DNA from: Segniliparus rugosus ATCC BAA-974
GTDB taxonomy: Bacteria; Actinomycetota; Actinomycetes; Mycobacteriales; Mycobacteriaceae
Length of the DNA stretch: 64,000 bases
Reading direction: 5' to 3'
Assembly (NCBI RefSeq): GCF_000185725.2
Contig: NZ_KI391953.1
Coordinates: 682,001-746,000 of the forward strand
The notes under the pieces were generated by a model. That model saw only the letters and a list, made by a program, of their open reading frames with translations. It did no database searches and was not told the origin of the DNA. Made by a program: the position numbers and the translations under genes. This document shows positions 37,409 to 46,865 of the stretch, piece after piece; the stretch's first letter is position 1; every line of letters begins with the position of its first letter.

Positions 37409-38500
37409 CTACGAGCGTTCGTGCTCGGCGCGGGCCGCGACGGCGCTCTCCCACAAGGCGGACAGGATCACCGACGCGGGCCCGGTCTGGGTCTCCCGGT
37501 AGCCGACCCCGGCCCAAAGGTTGACCGCCTCCACGTCCCCGCGCTCCGCCGCCGCCTTGCGCAACGGCGTGGTGAGCCAGTGCAGCTGCGGGTACTCGTT
37601 GGGCGCGTGCGCGGTGTGCGCGTCTATGAACGCGTTGCGCAGCCCCCTGGCCGGGCGGCCGGAGAAGGCCGAGGTCACCGCCGTCTCCACGAACCGGGGA
37701 TCGGTGAGCGCCTCGCGGTGCGCGGGCCGGGTCCCTGCCTCGTTCGCCCGCAAGAAAGCGGTCCCCAGCTGCACGGCGGTCGCGCCGAGCGCCAAGAGCT
37801 CGGCGATCTGCGAGCCCCTGCTGATGCCGCCCGCCGCGATGATCGGCAACGAGGTCGCCTCGGTCGCCGCGATCACCAGGTCCGCGAGGGGCAGGTTGTC
37901 GGGTTTCTCGTGGTTGGAGAGCGTCGCGCGGTGCCCGCCCGCATCAGCGCCCTGCACGACGACCGCGTCAACGCCCAGCTGGGCGGCGGCTTCCACCGCG
38001 GCGGGGGAGGCGACGCTCGCGAGCACCGCGATCCCCGCGTTCTGCAGTTTCGTCACGGCTTCGGCGGGCGGGAGCCCGAACGTGAAGGAGACCAGCGGGA
38101 CTTCCCGGTCGATGGCGACGCTCACTTTCTGGTCGAAGAAATCGTCGTCGGGATGCGCCGGATCCTCGGAACCAGCCTCGGGCAGCGCCACCCCAGCCGC
38201 CTCGGCGGCCGGCAGCAGCCGTTCTCGGTAGGCGGCGACCGCCGCGTGGTCGACCGGGTCCGGGCTCGGGACGAAAATGTTCAGGCCGAACGGATGCACC
38301 GTGAGCTTGCGGGTCTGATCCAGCAGCGCGGCGGTCGACTCCGGGCTGAGATAGCCCGCCGCGACGAAGCCGAGGCCGCCCGCGTTGCTCACCGCCGCCG
38401 CGAGCTGCGGCGTGCTCGGACCGCCCGCCATCGGGGCGCAAATGATCGGAATCGCGAGTTCGGTCAGGATCTTTCGGCTTTGCTCAAGCTCAAGCGGCAT
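37409..38500 (-). CDS. Nitronate monooxygenase-family flavoprotein
   Basis: 363-residue FMN-dependent TIM barrel. Family blocks: [35 protein letters not shown] at the N-terminus, [47 protein letters not shown] (phosphate-binding) and NAFIDAH. Such enzymes oxidise alkyl nitronates such as propionate 3-nitronate to detoxify them. ATG start at 38500. Divergent from sthA across 133 bp. Confidence 0.88.
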   Translation of the reverse strand: MPLELEQSRKILTELAIPIICAPMAGGPSTPQLAAAVSNAGGLGFVAAGYLSPESTAALLDQTRKLTVHPFGLNIFVPSPDPVDHAAVAAYRERLLPAAEAAGVALPEAGSEDPAHPDDDFFDQKVSVAIDREVPLVSFTFGLPPAEAVTKLQNAGIAVLASVASPAAVEAAAQLGVDAVVVQGADAGGHRATLSNHEKPDNLPLADLVIAATEATSLPIIAAGGISRGSQIAELLALGATAVQLGTAFLRANEAGTRPAHREALTDPRFVETAVTSAFSGRPARGLRNAFIDAHTAHAPNEYPQLHWLTTPLRKAAAERGDVEAVNLWAGVGYRETQTGPASVILSALWESAVAARAEHERS

Positions 38501-38633
38501 GGCCCCTAGCCTAGCCGGTCTGATCAGAACCCCGGCCGATCCGAGGCCGAGGGCGCGGCCCCGCGCGTCCTGCCGGGCAAGAATTCACTCGCCCGCCGTG
38601 CGGCATTGGCGGAACTGGGGTATAAGTCGGAAA

Positions 38634-40055
38634 ATGAGCTCCAACGTCTCTCCTCGATACGATCTCGTCGTCATCGGCTCCGGGCCTGGCGGCCAGAAAG
38701 CCGCCATCGCCGCCGCCAAGCTCGGCAAGTCGGTCGCCATAGTGGAGCGGCAGAACATGCTGGGCGGGGTGTGCCTGAACACGGGCACGATCCCGTCCAA
38801 GACCCTGCGCGAGGCCGTGCTGTATCTGACCGGGATGAACCAGCGCGAGCTCTACGGGGCGAGCTACCGGGTCAAGGCCAACATCACCCCGGAGGACTTG
38901 TTCGCCCGCACCGCCCAAGTGATCGGGCGAGAGGTCGAGGTGGTCCGCTCGCAGCTGCTGCGCAACCGGGTGGAGATCTTCCCCGGCACGGCCAGCTTCG
39001 TGGACGAGCACACCGTGCAGATCGTGGACGACCACCGAGGCGAGCTCACGACGCTGCGCGGCGACTACTTCGTCATCGCGTCCGGCACCCGCCCCGCGCA
39101 TCTGCCGGGAGTCGACTACGACGGGGAGCGCATCCTGGACTCGGACGAGATCCTCTCCCTGCGGTCCATCCCCGCCTCCATGGTCGTCGTCGGCGCTGGC
39201 GTGATCGGCATCGAGTACGCCTCCATGTTCGCGGCTCTCGGCACGCGGGTGACGGTGGTGGAGAAGAGGGACAGCATGCTGGACTTCTGCGACCCGGAGG
39301 TGATCGAGGCGCTGCGCTTCCATCTGCGCGACCTCGCGGTCACATTCCGCTTCGGCGAGGAGGTGACCGGGATCGAGATCGGCCAGAGCGGGACGGTGAC
39401 CACGCTCGCGAGCGGCAAGCGGATCCCGGCGGAGACCGTGGTGTACTCGGCGGGCCGCCAAGGGCAGACCGAGGAGCTGGCGCTGGAGAAGGTCGGGCTC
39501 GCGGCGGACGACCGGGGCCGTATCCAGGTGGACAAGCACTTCCAAACATCGGTGGCCCATATCTACGCGGTCGGCGACGTCATCGGCTTCCCCGCCCTGG
39601 CGGCCACGTCGATGGACCAGGGGCGCCTCGCCGCGTACCACGCGTTCGGCGAGTCCGCGTCGGGCATGACCGCGCTGCAGCCGATCGGCATTTACTCGAT
39701 CCCAGAAGTCTCCTACGTCGGAGCCACCGAGACCGAGCTCACGAAAGCTTCGGTGCCGTACGAGGTCGGCGTCTCCCGCTACCGGGAGCTTGCCAGAGGC
39801 CAGATCGCGGGCGACTCGTACGGCATGCTCAAGCTCCTGGTGCACACCGAGAGCCGCAAGCTCCTCGGGGCGCATATCTTCGGCTCGCAGGCCACGGAGC
39901 TGGTGCACATCGGCCAGGCGGTCATGGGCTGCGAGGGCACGGTCGACTACCTGGTCGAGGCGGTCTTCAACTACCCGACCTTCTCAGAGGCGTACAAAGT
40001 CGCGGCGCTCGATGTCATGAACAAGATCCGTTCGCTGGAGCAGTATCAAAGCTGA
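38634..40055 (+). CDS. sthA: Soluble pyridine nucleotide transhydrogenase
   Basis: FAD enzyme that equilibrates NADPH and NADH. 473 residues from the ATG at 38634. FAD motif [18 protein letters not shown] at ~15-32; the redox-disulfide position reads [15 protein letters not shown], with Thr in place of the second Cys of dihydrolipoamide dehydrogenases, which marks SthA. NAD motif [13 protein letters not shown] and [12 protein letters not shown] follow; the dimerisation domain ends the protein. The 164-bp convergent gap to the next gene holds nothing I can assign. Confidence 0.93.
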   Translation: MSSNVSPRYDLVVIGSGPGGQKAAIAAAKLGKSVAIVERQNMLGGVCLNTGTIPSKTLREAVLYLTGMNQRELYGASYRVKANITPEDLFARTAQVIGREVEVVRSQLLRNRVEIFPGTASFVDEHTVQIVDDHRGELTTLRGDYFVIASGTRPAHLPGVDYDGERILDSDEILSLRSIPASMVVVGAGVIGIEYASMFAALGTRVTVVEKRDSMLDFCDPEVIEALRFHLRDLAVTFRFGEEVTGIEIGQSGTVTTLASGKRIPAETVVYSAGRQGQTEELALEKVGLAADDRGRIQVDKHFQTSVAHIYAVGDVIGFPALAATSMDQGRLAAYHAFGESASGMTALQPIGIYSIPEVSYVGATETELTKASVPYEVGVSRYRELARGQIAGDSYGMLKLLVHTESRKLLGAHIFGSQATELVHIGQAVMGCEGTVDYLVEAVFNYPTFSEAYKVAALDVMNKIRSLEQYQS

Positions 40056-40219
40056 GCCAACAGCGGGACGGCGTGGCGGGGCGCGCCTCGCGAGCGGGGG
40101 GGAGGGAGGAAAGCCCCTTCCCCAGCGCCTTCTCCTCCGAGGCGACCCCCACAGTCCTGCCTGCACGTTCGATTCTCTGAGAAGGCGCCCAACGCAGCAA
40201 GGAAATACGTGAGAAAATT

Positions 40220-41011
40220 TCACACGCGCAAAGCGGCGTGCCGGTCCCGCCACGCCAGAGCGTGCCCGAGCGCGGTGAGGTCGTAATCCGGGGCCGACGT
40301 GTCGCAAAGAATCAGACCGGCCCCCGCCGCCACAAGTTCGTCGGTCAGCTCCGGACCCGACCAAGAAGCCGCCCGGACGATCTCGGCAGGGTCGCGGCCG
40401 ACCGCCGCGCAATGCTCTGCGAGCACCGCGCTCTTATGCCGCAACTGCGCCACCGCGCTGAAACTGTGCCAGATGTCGGCGTGCTCGGCGACAATGCGCA
40501 GCATTTTGCGCTCCCCGCCGCCGCCGATCAGGATGGGCAGCTTGCCGACCGGCGGCGGGTTGAGCCGACCAAGGCGCGCCTTGATCCGGGCCAAGCTCTC
40601 GGCGAGCAAGTCGATCCGCGAACCCGCCGTGCCGAACTCGTAGCGGTACTCGACGTAATCCCGCTCCAACCAGCCGGCCCCGAGGCCGAGGATCAACCGC
40701 CCGCCGCTGATGTGGTCCACCGTGCGGGCCATGTCGGCCAGCAGATCCGGGTTGCGGTAGCCGGCCCCGGTGACGAGCGCGCCCAGCTCGACCCGGTCGG
40801 TCTGCTCCGCCCATGCGGCGAGCATCGACCAGCACTCGAAATGCGCACCTGTCGGATCGCCGCTCCACGGGAAGAAATGGTCGGTGTTGAACAGGACGTC
40901 CGCCCCGAGTTCTTCGGCTCGGGCCGCGACATCGCGCAGCGCCTGATAGTTGGGCGCCCTCTGCTGGCTGACCAGCAGACCGACCCGTGGCCGACGATCT
41001 GCGGCGCTCAC
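40220..41011 (-). CDS. LLM-class F420-type oxidoreductase
   Basis: 263-residue luciferase-like TIM barrel of the kind that uses coenzyme F420 in mycobacteria: VGLLVSQQRAPNYQALRDVAARAEELGADVLFNTDHFFPW, ALVTGAGYRNPDLLADMARTVDHISGGRLILGLGAGWLERDY and PILIGGGGERKML. Substrate unknown. Its ATG overlaps the stop of the upstream cutinase gene by four bases, so the two are translated together; a link to an ester- or lipid-derived substrate is only an inference. Confidence 0.85.
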   Translation of the reverse strand: MSAADRRPRVGLLVSQQRAPNYQALRDVAARAEELGADVLFNTDHFFPWSGDPTGAHFECWSMLAAWAEQTDRVELGALVTGAGYRNPDLLADMARTVDHISGGRLILGLGAGWLERDYVEYRYEFGTAGSRIDLLAESLARIKARLGRLNPPPVGKLPILIGGGGERKMLRIVAEHADIWHSFSAVAQLRHKSAVLAEHCAAVGRDPAEIVRAASWSGPELTDELVAAGAGLILCDTSAPDYDLTALGHALAWRDRHAALRV

Positions 41012-41913
41012 TCGCCGGGAGCCTCGTCGTCCGGCTCGGCCTCGTCCGGTCCGGCCTCGTCCTGGCCGTCGGAGTCCGAACCGTCCGACGCGCTCACGTT
41101 CTGGTCGGGGATCGGGGCGAAAGACGAATCGCTCGGCTTCGGCGGGGCCGGGGCGTTCTTCGGCGGGGCCGGGGCGTTCGGGAAGCCGAGCTTGCCGCGC
41201 ACGAACTCCGCCACCTCATCGGTGAGGCCGCGCTCCACGTACGAGTCGTGGTTGTGGTAGTTCGCGAGGTCGTCCGGGCTCGGCGGATGGCAGACCGGAT
41301 CAGCCTCCGCGCAGACGTCGGTGGTCCGCGCCCGGAGCCCGTCGGGCATCGGCAGGACGCCGTCGAACACGCGCTTGGCCGGGTTGCCGAAGAGCGCCAC
41401 GGCGGCGATGTGCGGGAACACGTTCGCGGGCAACGCCTTGTCGAACCCGGAATCCGCCAAGGAGACCTCGCCCATAAACGGAACCTCGACCGTTTGGGCC
41501 GGGATCGGGGACACCGTCACAAGGTCGACGACTGCCGCGCCTTGGGAGAATCCGCCGATCACAATCTTGGTGTTCGGGCACGTGCGGGCGATGTTCTGCA
41601 CGTGCTCGCTCAGATCGTTGCCGCCGTCGCCGACGCTCTGCGCGCTGTAGACCGCGGGGTAGTCCACCGCGTACACGTCGATCTTTTTGCCGGGCAGCGC
41701 GTCGGTCAGCTGGTCGGTGAAGCTCTCGCCGACATAGCCGATCCCTGGGGGCTCGTTCGTGCCTCGCGCGAACGAGACGTCGACGTCGGCGCAGGCGTCG
41801 GCTTTCGCCGGGGGCGTCTTCGGGCTTATGAGGGCGAGGCCAGTGGCCGCGAGAAGCGAGGCCGCCCACATGGCGGCTGTTTTCCTATGTCGCGGTCGTG
41901 GCGAAAGCGCCAT
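41008..41913 (-). CDS. Cutinase-like esterase (Culp), first paralogue
   Basis: Secreted serine esterase of 301 residues. Arg-rich n-region and hydrophobic core (~15-35) form a signal peptide; the mature part opens CADVDVSFARGTNEPPGIGYVGESF. Nucleophile Ser lies in GGFSQGAAVV; catalytic Asp is in CAEADPVCHPP and His in YHNHDSYV. The final ~60 residues are a Pro/Ala then Asp/Glu/Ser tail containing a 21-bp duplication. Mycobacterial Culps hydrolyse lipid or polysorbate-like esters. It follows the second cutinase by 51 bp and overlaps the LLM gene. Confidence 0.9.
   Translation of the reverse strand: MALSPRPRHRKTAAMWAASLLAATGLALISPKTPPAKADACADVDVSFARGTNEPPGIGYVGESFTDQLTDALPGKKIDVYAVDYPAVYSAQSVGDGGNDLSEHVQNIARTCPNTKIVIGGFSQGAAVVDLVTVSPIPAQTVEVPFMGEVSLADSGFDKALPANVFPHIAAVALFGNPAKRVFDGVLPMPDGLRARTTDVCAEADPVCHPPSPDDLANYHNHDSYVERGLTDEVAEFVRGKLGFPNAPAPPKNAPAPPKPSDSSFAPIPDQNVSASDGSDSDGQDEAGPDEAEPDDEAPGE
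41137..41178 (-). repeat. 21-bp perfect tandem duplication, in frame
   Basis: 41137-41157 and 41158-41178 are identical. They encode NAPAPPK twice in the proline-rich tail of the cutinase. Confidence 0.92.
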
Positions 41914-41964
41914 GGGTCCGGCTCCTTACTTACCTCATCTGATCAGTGGTGCGATCCATCGCTG

Positions 41965-42798
41965 TTACTCGGAATCCCCTTCACCGGGAGCGTCCGAATC
42001 CGGCTCGGGGGCTTCGGCTTCGGGGGCGGCAGGCGCGGCGGCTTCGGGGGCCTCGGCTTCCGGCGTTGCGGGCGGCTGCGGGGCCGGTGCGGCCTGCGCG
42101 GGCTGATCGTTGATCCGCTCGACGACGAAGTCGGCGGCCTGGCTGGTCAGTCCCCGCGAAACGTAGGAGACGTGGTTCTGGTCGAAGTCGGCTTTCTGCG
42201 TGTTGAAGTCGCCGTCCAGGTTCCAGCAGATCGGATCGCCGTCCGCGCACACGTCGGTGACTTTGCCCGCGAGGTCGGGGGTGATGAAAATCGGCTGCGG
42301 GCCGTTGAAGAACCGGTGCACGAAGTCGCCGAACAGCGCCACCGCCGCGATCCGCTCGGCCACGTCGCCGGGGAGCGGGTTCGTGAACCCGAGGACCGGG
42401 ACTCCGAGCGAGATCACCGAGTCCACGACCGCCGCGCCCTGGGAGTATCCGCCGAGGACGAACTGGGTGGCCGGGCAGCGGTTCGCCACGTCCTGCAGGT
42501 GGTTGGACAAATCCGCCCCGCCGTCGCTCGCTTTCGCGAAGTCGAAGTCGGCAGGGTAGTCGACCGCGTAGACGCTGAAGGTCTTCCCCGGAGCCTTGGC
42601 TTTCACGGCGTTCACGAACGCGTTGCCGACATTGCCGAGGCCGGGGGCGTCGTGGGTGCCGCGCGCGAAGGAGATGTCGTACTGCGCGCAGCCGGCGGGC
42701 TCGGCGTTGGCCATCGGAGTCACGGCGGGAACGGCGAACACGGGCATCAGGGAAAGCAGTCCGCCGAAGGCGCCGAGGGCAAGTTTGGAGGCGATCAT
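41965..42798 (-). CDS. Cutinase-like esterase (Culp), second paralogue
   Basis: 277 residues. Signal peptide MIASKLALGAFGGLLSLMPVF...ANA, then CAQYDISFARGTHDAPGLGNVGNAFV. The nucleophile is in GGYSQGAAVVDS, catalytic Asp in CADGDPICWN, and His in FDQNHVSYVSRGL. The ~45-residue C-terminal tail is Ala/Pro/Glu-rich. Clearly a tandem paralogue of the next gene, with the same tail style. Secreted or cell-wall esterase; substrate unknown. Confidence 0.9.
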   Translation of the reverse strand: MIASKLALGAFGGLLSLMPVFAVPAVTPMANAEPAGCAQYDISFARGTHDAPGLGNVGNAFVNAVKAKAPGKTFSVYAVDYPADFDFAKASDGGADLSNHLQDVANRCPATQFVLGGYSQGAAVVDSVISLGVPVLGFTNPLPGDVAERIAAVALFGDFVHRFFNGPQPIFITPDLAGKVTDVCADGDPICWNLDGDFNTQKADFDQNHVSYVSRGLTSQAADFVVERINDQPAQAAPAPQPPATPEAEAPEAAAPAAPEAEAPEPDSDAPGEGDSE

Positions 42799-42891
42799 GC
42801 CCCAAGTCTATATGAATAGTCGAAGCTAACTACTTCTCGCGCTGGTCGTTCGGCGTGGGCGGGCGCGGAAGCGGCCCGAGACCTCACGAAA

Positions 42892-44322
42892 TCACAAAAT
42901 AGAGCCGGGCCGGTACGCCGCGGCCTGGGGGTGCTTCGCGACGACGGCCTCCACCTCGGCGATGACCGAGCGGACCTGGGCGTCCGCCGCGCCGAGGAAC
43001 ACGTCCCGATCGGCCAGCGCCTCGTCGAGCTGCGCCTGAGAGAGCCCCAGCCGTTCGTCCCCGGCCAGCCTGCCGAGCAGGTCCGGCTCGGCCCCGCGCT
43101 CGCGGATGTCGTTCGCGAGCGCGACCGCGTGCTCCTTGATCGCCTCGTGGGCGGCCTCCCTGCCGACCCCCGCGCGCACGGCGGCCATGAGGATCCGCGT
43201 CGTGCCGAGGAAAGGCAGGTAGCGGGCGAGCTCGCGCTCGATGACCGGTTCGAAGGCGTGGAACTCGGCGAGCACGGTCAAGAAGCCTTCCAGGAGGCCG
43301 TCGATGGCGTAGAAGGCGTCTGGCAGGGCGACTCGGCGCACGACCGAGCAGAAGACGTCGCCTTCGTTCCACTGCGCCCCGGCGAGTTCCGCGGTCATCG
43401 ACGCGTAGCCGCGCAGGACGACGGCGAGCCCGTTGATGCGCTCGCTGGTGCGCGGGTTGGTCTTGTGCGGCATCGCGGAGGAGCCGACCTGGCCGGGCTG
43501 GAACCCCTCGGTGGCGAGTTCCTGGCCCGCCATCAGACGCAGCGTGAAGGCGAACGAGGACGGGGCCGAGGCGAGGTGGACCAGCGCGGACACCACGTCG
43601 TGGTCGAGCGAACGGGGATAGATCTGCCCCACGCTGACAAGGCTCTCGGTGAACCCGACGTGCTCGGCGACCCGGCGCTGGAGCAGGGCGAACTTCTCAC
43701 GGTCCCCGCCCAAAAGGTCGAGCATGTCTTGTGCGGTGCCGACCGGGCCCTGGATCCCGCGCAGCGGGTAGCGCTCGATGAGCTCGTCCAGCCGTCGCAC
43801 GGCGATGAGCAGCTCCTGCGCGCACGTGGCGAACCGCTTGCCGAGCGTGGTGGCCTGGGCGGGGACGTTGTGGCTGCGGGCGACCAGCATGGTCGGGGCG
43901 TGCTGGGCGGCGCGCTCCGCGAGCCGGGCCAGCGCGGCGACGGCGTGGTCGCGCACGTGGACCAACGAGGCGCGGATGACCGACTGCTCGACGTTCTCGG
44001 TGGCGTCCCGGCTGGTCATGCCCCGGTGGACGAGCTCATGGCCCGCCAGCGCGTTGAACTCGTCGATCCGGGCTTTCACGTCGTGGCGGGTGACGCGCTC
44101 GCGCGCCGCGATGGAGGCGAGGTCGACCTGCTCTTTGACTCGCTCGTAGTCGGCGACCGCCTCGGCGTCCCCGCCGGGCACGCCGAGTTCGATCTGCGCC
44201 TTGAGCACGGCGATCCACAGCTCGCGCTCAAGGACGACGCGATTGGCCGGGGACCAGAGGGCGACAAGCTCTTTGGTGGCGTATCGGGCGGCGAGGACGT
44301 CGGGCGTCTGCGTTGTGCTCAT
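42892..44322 (-). CDS. purB: Adenylosuccinate lyase
   Basis: Purine synthesis enzyme acting twice, on SAICAR and on adenylosuccinate. 476 residues from the ATG at 44322 (MSTTQTPDV). The fumarase/aspartase-superfamily signature GQVGSSAMPHKTNP is present, with MTSRDATENVEQ and ARSHNVPAQATTLGKRFA earlier. It is 23 bp downstream of the GDPD-like gene on the same strand. Confidence 0.96.
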   Translation of the reverse strand: MSTTQTPDVLAARYATKELVALWSPANRVVLERELWIAVLKAQIELGVPGGDAEAVADYERVKEQVDLASIAARERVTRHDVKARIDEFNALAGHELVHRGMTSRDATENVEQSVIRASLVHVRDHAVAALARLAERAAQHAPTMLVARSHNVPAQATTLGKRFATCAQELLIAVRRLDELIERYPLRGIQGPVGTAQDMLDLLGGDREKFALLQRRVAEHVGFTESLVSVGQIYPRSLDHDVVSALVHLASAPSSFAFTLRLMAGQELATEGFQPGQVGSSAMPHKTNPRTSERINGLAVVLRGYASMTAELAGAQWNEGDVFCSVVRRVALPDAFYAIDGLLEGFLTVLAEFHAFEPVIERELARYLPFLGTTRILMAAVRAGVGREAAHEAIKEHAVALANDIRERGAEPDLLGRLAGDERLGLSQAQLDEALADRDVFLGAADAQVRSVIAEVEAVVAKHPQAAAYRPGSIL

Positions 44323-44345
44323 ATGTGTGATAGTGCGCGTTCTGC

Positions 44346-45527
44346 TCAGCGTGGCGAAAGCTTGGCCGGGCGGTTGGCCCCGAGCGTGCCGAGTTCGTTG
44401 TCGAACACGTCGGGGAAAGCGGTGATGATGCCGTCGACGCATTGGTCGAGGTGGAGCTGGTTGTCCGTCCCCTGGCAGACTTTCAACTGCTGGTCCATGT
44501 CGTTGAGGTCGTTGACGACCTGGGGGAAGACCTTCAACCCTGCCTTATGGGCGCGTTCGAGGAACTGTTTGGTGACCAGCAGGGGCTTTTTCTGCCCCGG
44601 CGGGGTCTGACCTTCGGGCTGCGGCAAGGGCTGGGAGGCGAGGAAGTCCGGGGCGACCCCGTCGACGCCGAGCTTGGTGACCGCTTCGATGAGGTCGCCG
44701 TGCACCTCGTCGAGGTTCAACCCGTTGATCCAGGGGCTGCCGGGGTAGAAGGTGTCGGCGCGCACCAACGCGAGGGTGGGGACGGTGGTGAGGCCGGGGA
44801 TCTCCTCGGTGCCGACTTTGAAGCCTTTGTGCACCAAGGGGAGCGTGCGCCAGTCGTAGCTGGAGATGATGACGTTGTCGAACCGGGCCTCTTTCACGGC
44901 CTTGACGACCGCGGAGACGTACTGCTCCGGGGTGGCGGTGTTCTTCTTGTCCACCGGGTCGGTGATCAGCTCGATATCGAACCAGAGCCGTTCGACCGCC
45001 TTGTCGAAGGTCGCCCCGAGCTTGAGCAGGTCGACGAGCTTGCGGAGCTTGGTGCCGGGCTCCGCGTTCTGGCTCTGGTTGGGGTAGGCCGGGTTGGTCT
45101 TGTCGCACACGACGCCCTGCAAGACGGTTTCGTCGTTGAGGTTGTAGACGTACGATCCGACCGCGTCGGGCGGGCCGCCCTCGGCGGGGGAGCACTTCGA
45201 CTCGGAGATCTTCGTGCTCGACCACGCGATGGCGGTGCCGTTGTTGTCGAGCACCACGGGGATGTGCACGACGCTGACCCCGACGTTCTGGATCGCGTTG
45301 CGCACGGTGGGCTCGGACTCCTCAAGCCCGTAGCCGACCCCGCCCTGGTACGCGATGACGGCGGGCAGGTCGGGGGACCAATGCACGGGGATCTTCGGGG
45401 CCTCGGTCGTCGTCGGCGGAGCTTTTTTGTCGTCTTGGCACGCGCTGAGCGCGAGGCTTGCCGCTGCCACGACTGCGAACGCCTGCCCCGCGCGTCTCCC
45501 GCAGGCGATCTTCTGGAGGATGCCCAT
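44346..45527 (-). CDS. Lipoprotein with degenerate glycerophosphodiester phosphodiesterase fold
   Basis: 393 residues. Signal peptide with lipobox ALSAC (Cys ~30). The C-terminal third is GDPD-like: AHKAGLKVFPQVVNDLNDM and VDGIITAFPDVF, plus an FDIEL strand. The N-terminal catalytic strands are altered: where active enzymes have HRG...PENT this has IAYQGGVGYGLEESEPT, and the usual E-x-D metal pair is replaced by HIP in VVHIPVVLDNNGT, with W where the second catalytic His is expected. It is therefore probably inactive as a phosphodiesterase and may bind ligand instead. It lies between the hotdog protein gene and purB. Confidence 0.7.
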   Translation of the reverse strand: MGILQKIACGRRAGQAFAVVAAASLALSACQDDKKAPPTTTEAPKIPVHWSPDLPAVIAYQGGVGYGLEESEPTVRNAIQNVGVSVVHIPVVLDNNGTAIAWSSTKISESKCSPAEGGPPDAVGSYVYNLNDETVLQGVVCDKTNPAYPNQSQNAEPGTKLRKLVDLLKLGATFDKAVERLWFDIELITDPVDKKNTATPEQYVSAVVKAVKEARFDNVIISSYDWRTLPLVHKGFKVGTEEIPGLTTVPTLALVRADTFYPGSPWINGLNLDEVHGDLIEAVTKLGVDGVAPDFLASQPLPQPEGQTPPGQKKPLLVTKQFLERAHKAGLKVFPQVVNDLNDMDQQLKVCQGTDNQLHLDQCVDGIITAFPDVFDNELGTLGANRPAKLSPR

Positions 45528-45554
45528 GGCCAGAATGGTAGCGGATGGGTCCGG

Positions 45555-46088
45555 TCAGCCCCTCGGCGGTTTCGGGCTCACCCAGGTGGTGATCGTCCCG
45601 TTGACGACTTCATTGCCCTCGGCGTCGATGATGCTGATGGCGACCGGGACGTCGGTGCCCTCGGTGATCGCGGAGAAGTCGAAGTTCTCGGGCAGGCTCG
45701 CGGTCGCGCGCACGCCGCCCTTGACGATCTTCAAGTAGTTGACCGTCATGCCTTTGGGCAGCCAGCGGTGCGTCGAGGGGGTGGAGGCCTCCATCACGAG
45801 GCCCATCGCCGCTTCCGCCGCGTTGCAGGAGGCGATGGCGTGGAAGGTGCCGATGTGGTTGTGGGTGAAGAACCACGACGGCGCGGAGATCTCCGCCCGG
45901 CCCGGCTCGACCTTGCGGACGTACGGGGTGATGGTGGCGAAGTAGGGGGCCTTGAGGGCGAACGCCGCGGAGAAGGCGATCCGTCCGAGGAGGGTGCCGC
46001 CGAGCCTGAGCCACGCCTTGCCGACCAGGGTGGAGCGCAGGGCGAGTTCGTTCTTCGAGGCGACAGGCTTGGACTTGAACAGCGCCAT
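45555..46088 (-). CDS. DUF4442 hotdog-fold protein (PaaI-like thioesterase)
   Basis: 177 residues from the ATG at 46088 (MALFKSKPVAS). Hotdog features: APSWFFTHNHIGTFHAIASCNAAEAAMGLVM, where the HNHIGTFHA segment is the usual acyl-thioester pocket, then RWLPKGMTVNYLKIVKGGVRATA and NEVVNGTITTWVSPK. Likely handles acyl-CoA or a similar thioester; activity unproven. First of a minus-strand run hotdog - GDPD-like - purB - cutinases - LLM with short gaps. Confidence 0.78.
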   Translation of the reverse strand: MALFKSKPVASKNELALRSTLVGKAWLRLGGTLLGRIAFSAAFALKAPYFATITPYVRKVEPGRAEISAPSWFFTHNHIGTFHAIASCNAAEAAMGLVMEASTPSTHRWLPKGMTVNYLKIVKGGVRATASLPENFDFSAITEGTDVPVAISIIDAEGNEVVNGTITTWVSPKPPRG

Positions 46089-46241
46089 GAGGCTCCTTCG
46101 AGAATGGCCGGACATGCCGGGACGGTGGTCGGAGTACACCGACGAATATAATCTACTCGCCGGTAACTTAACGAGGACCAGCCTACCTCGCCCCGGTTCG
46201 GGGCGCGACCGGGCCGCAAGGCCGTGGCGCGACCTGCGGAC

Positions 46242-46270
46242 TTGCGAGCCCATGACGGTTCATGCATACT
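46242..46270 (+). promoter_or_regulatory. Predicted promoter of the S10 ribosomal operon
   Basis: TTGCGA (46242-46247) and CATACT (46265-46270) are spaced by 17 bases, an acceptable SigA promoter. It would give a leader of about 270 nt before rpsJ. The 461-bp gap 46089-46549 holds this promoter and the leader hairpins but no gene that I can support. Confidence 0.5.
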
Positions 46271-46361
46271 GAATAGCGCTGCTCGCAAGGGCGGCGGGAT
46301 TGCGCGCGGCCTGAGTTCCCCAAGAATTCTACCGCTGCAGATCCGGATTGGCTGACCCGAG

Positions 46362-46500
46362 GGGGCGCACGCCCCGGGGTGTCGGCCACAGAACCATGAA
46401 AGCGAAAGAGCGGCCATTTGGCGTGCGCTCGCGGCGGCGACAAGCCTCGCGGGCGTCGACTTTAGGAGAGCCCGGCTCGGCATGAGCCGAAGCCCGGGCA
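46362..46500 (+). promoter_or_regulatory. Structured leader of the S10 operon
   Basis: A compact GC hairpin GGGGCG-ca-CGCCCC lies at 46362-46375. A second, longer imperfect stem runs about 46469-46499 around TCGGC-ATGA-GCCGA with flanking GCCCGG/CCCGGGC pairing. In enterobacteria the S10 leader mediates L4 control; an equivalent here is only a suggestion. Confidence 0.35.
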
Positions 46501-46549
46501 CGTCAACCCGAACGCGGTGTTGGCGCGACGCAGGAGAAACGAGGCACTA

Positions 46550-46855
46550 GTGGCGGGACAGAAGATCCGCATCAGGCTCAAGGCGTATGACCATGAGGCT
46601 ATTGACGCTTCGGCGCGCAAGATCGTTGAGACGGTCACCCGCACCGGCGCAAGCGTCGTCGGCCCGGTCCCCTTGCCGACCGAGAAGAACGTGTTCTGCG
46701 TGATCCGTTCTCCGCACAAGTACAAAGACTCCCGCGAGCACTTCGAGATGCGCACCCACAAGCGCATGATCGACATCCTCGACCCCACGCCGAAGACGGT
46801 CGACGCGCTCATGCGTATCAACTTGCCCGCCAGCGTCGACGTGAACATTCAGTGA
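46550..46855 (+). CDS. rpsJ: 30S ribosomal protein S10
   Basis: 101 residues, GTG start at 46550 ([16 protein letters not shown]), the conserved S10 N-terminus; the open frame upstream is not S10. Contains [37 protein letters not shown]. First gene of the S10 operon; also the NusE antitermination factor. Confidence 0.97.
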   Translation: MAGQKIRIRLKAYDHEAIDASARKIVETVTRTGASVVGPVPLPTEKNVFCVIRSPHKYKDSREHFEMRTHKRMIDILDPTPKTVDALMRINLPASVDVNIQ

Positions 46856-46865
46856 GGCCGCTCTG

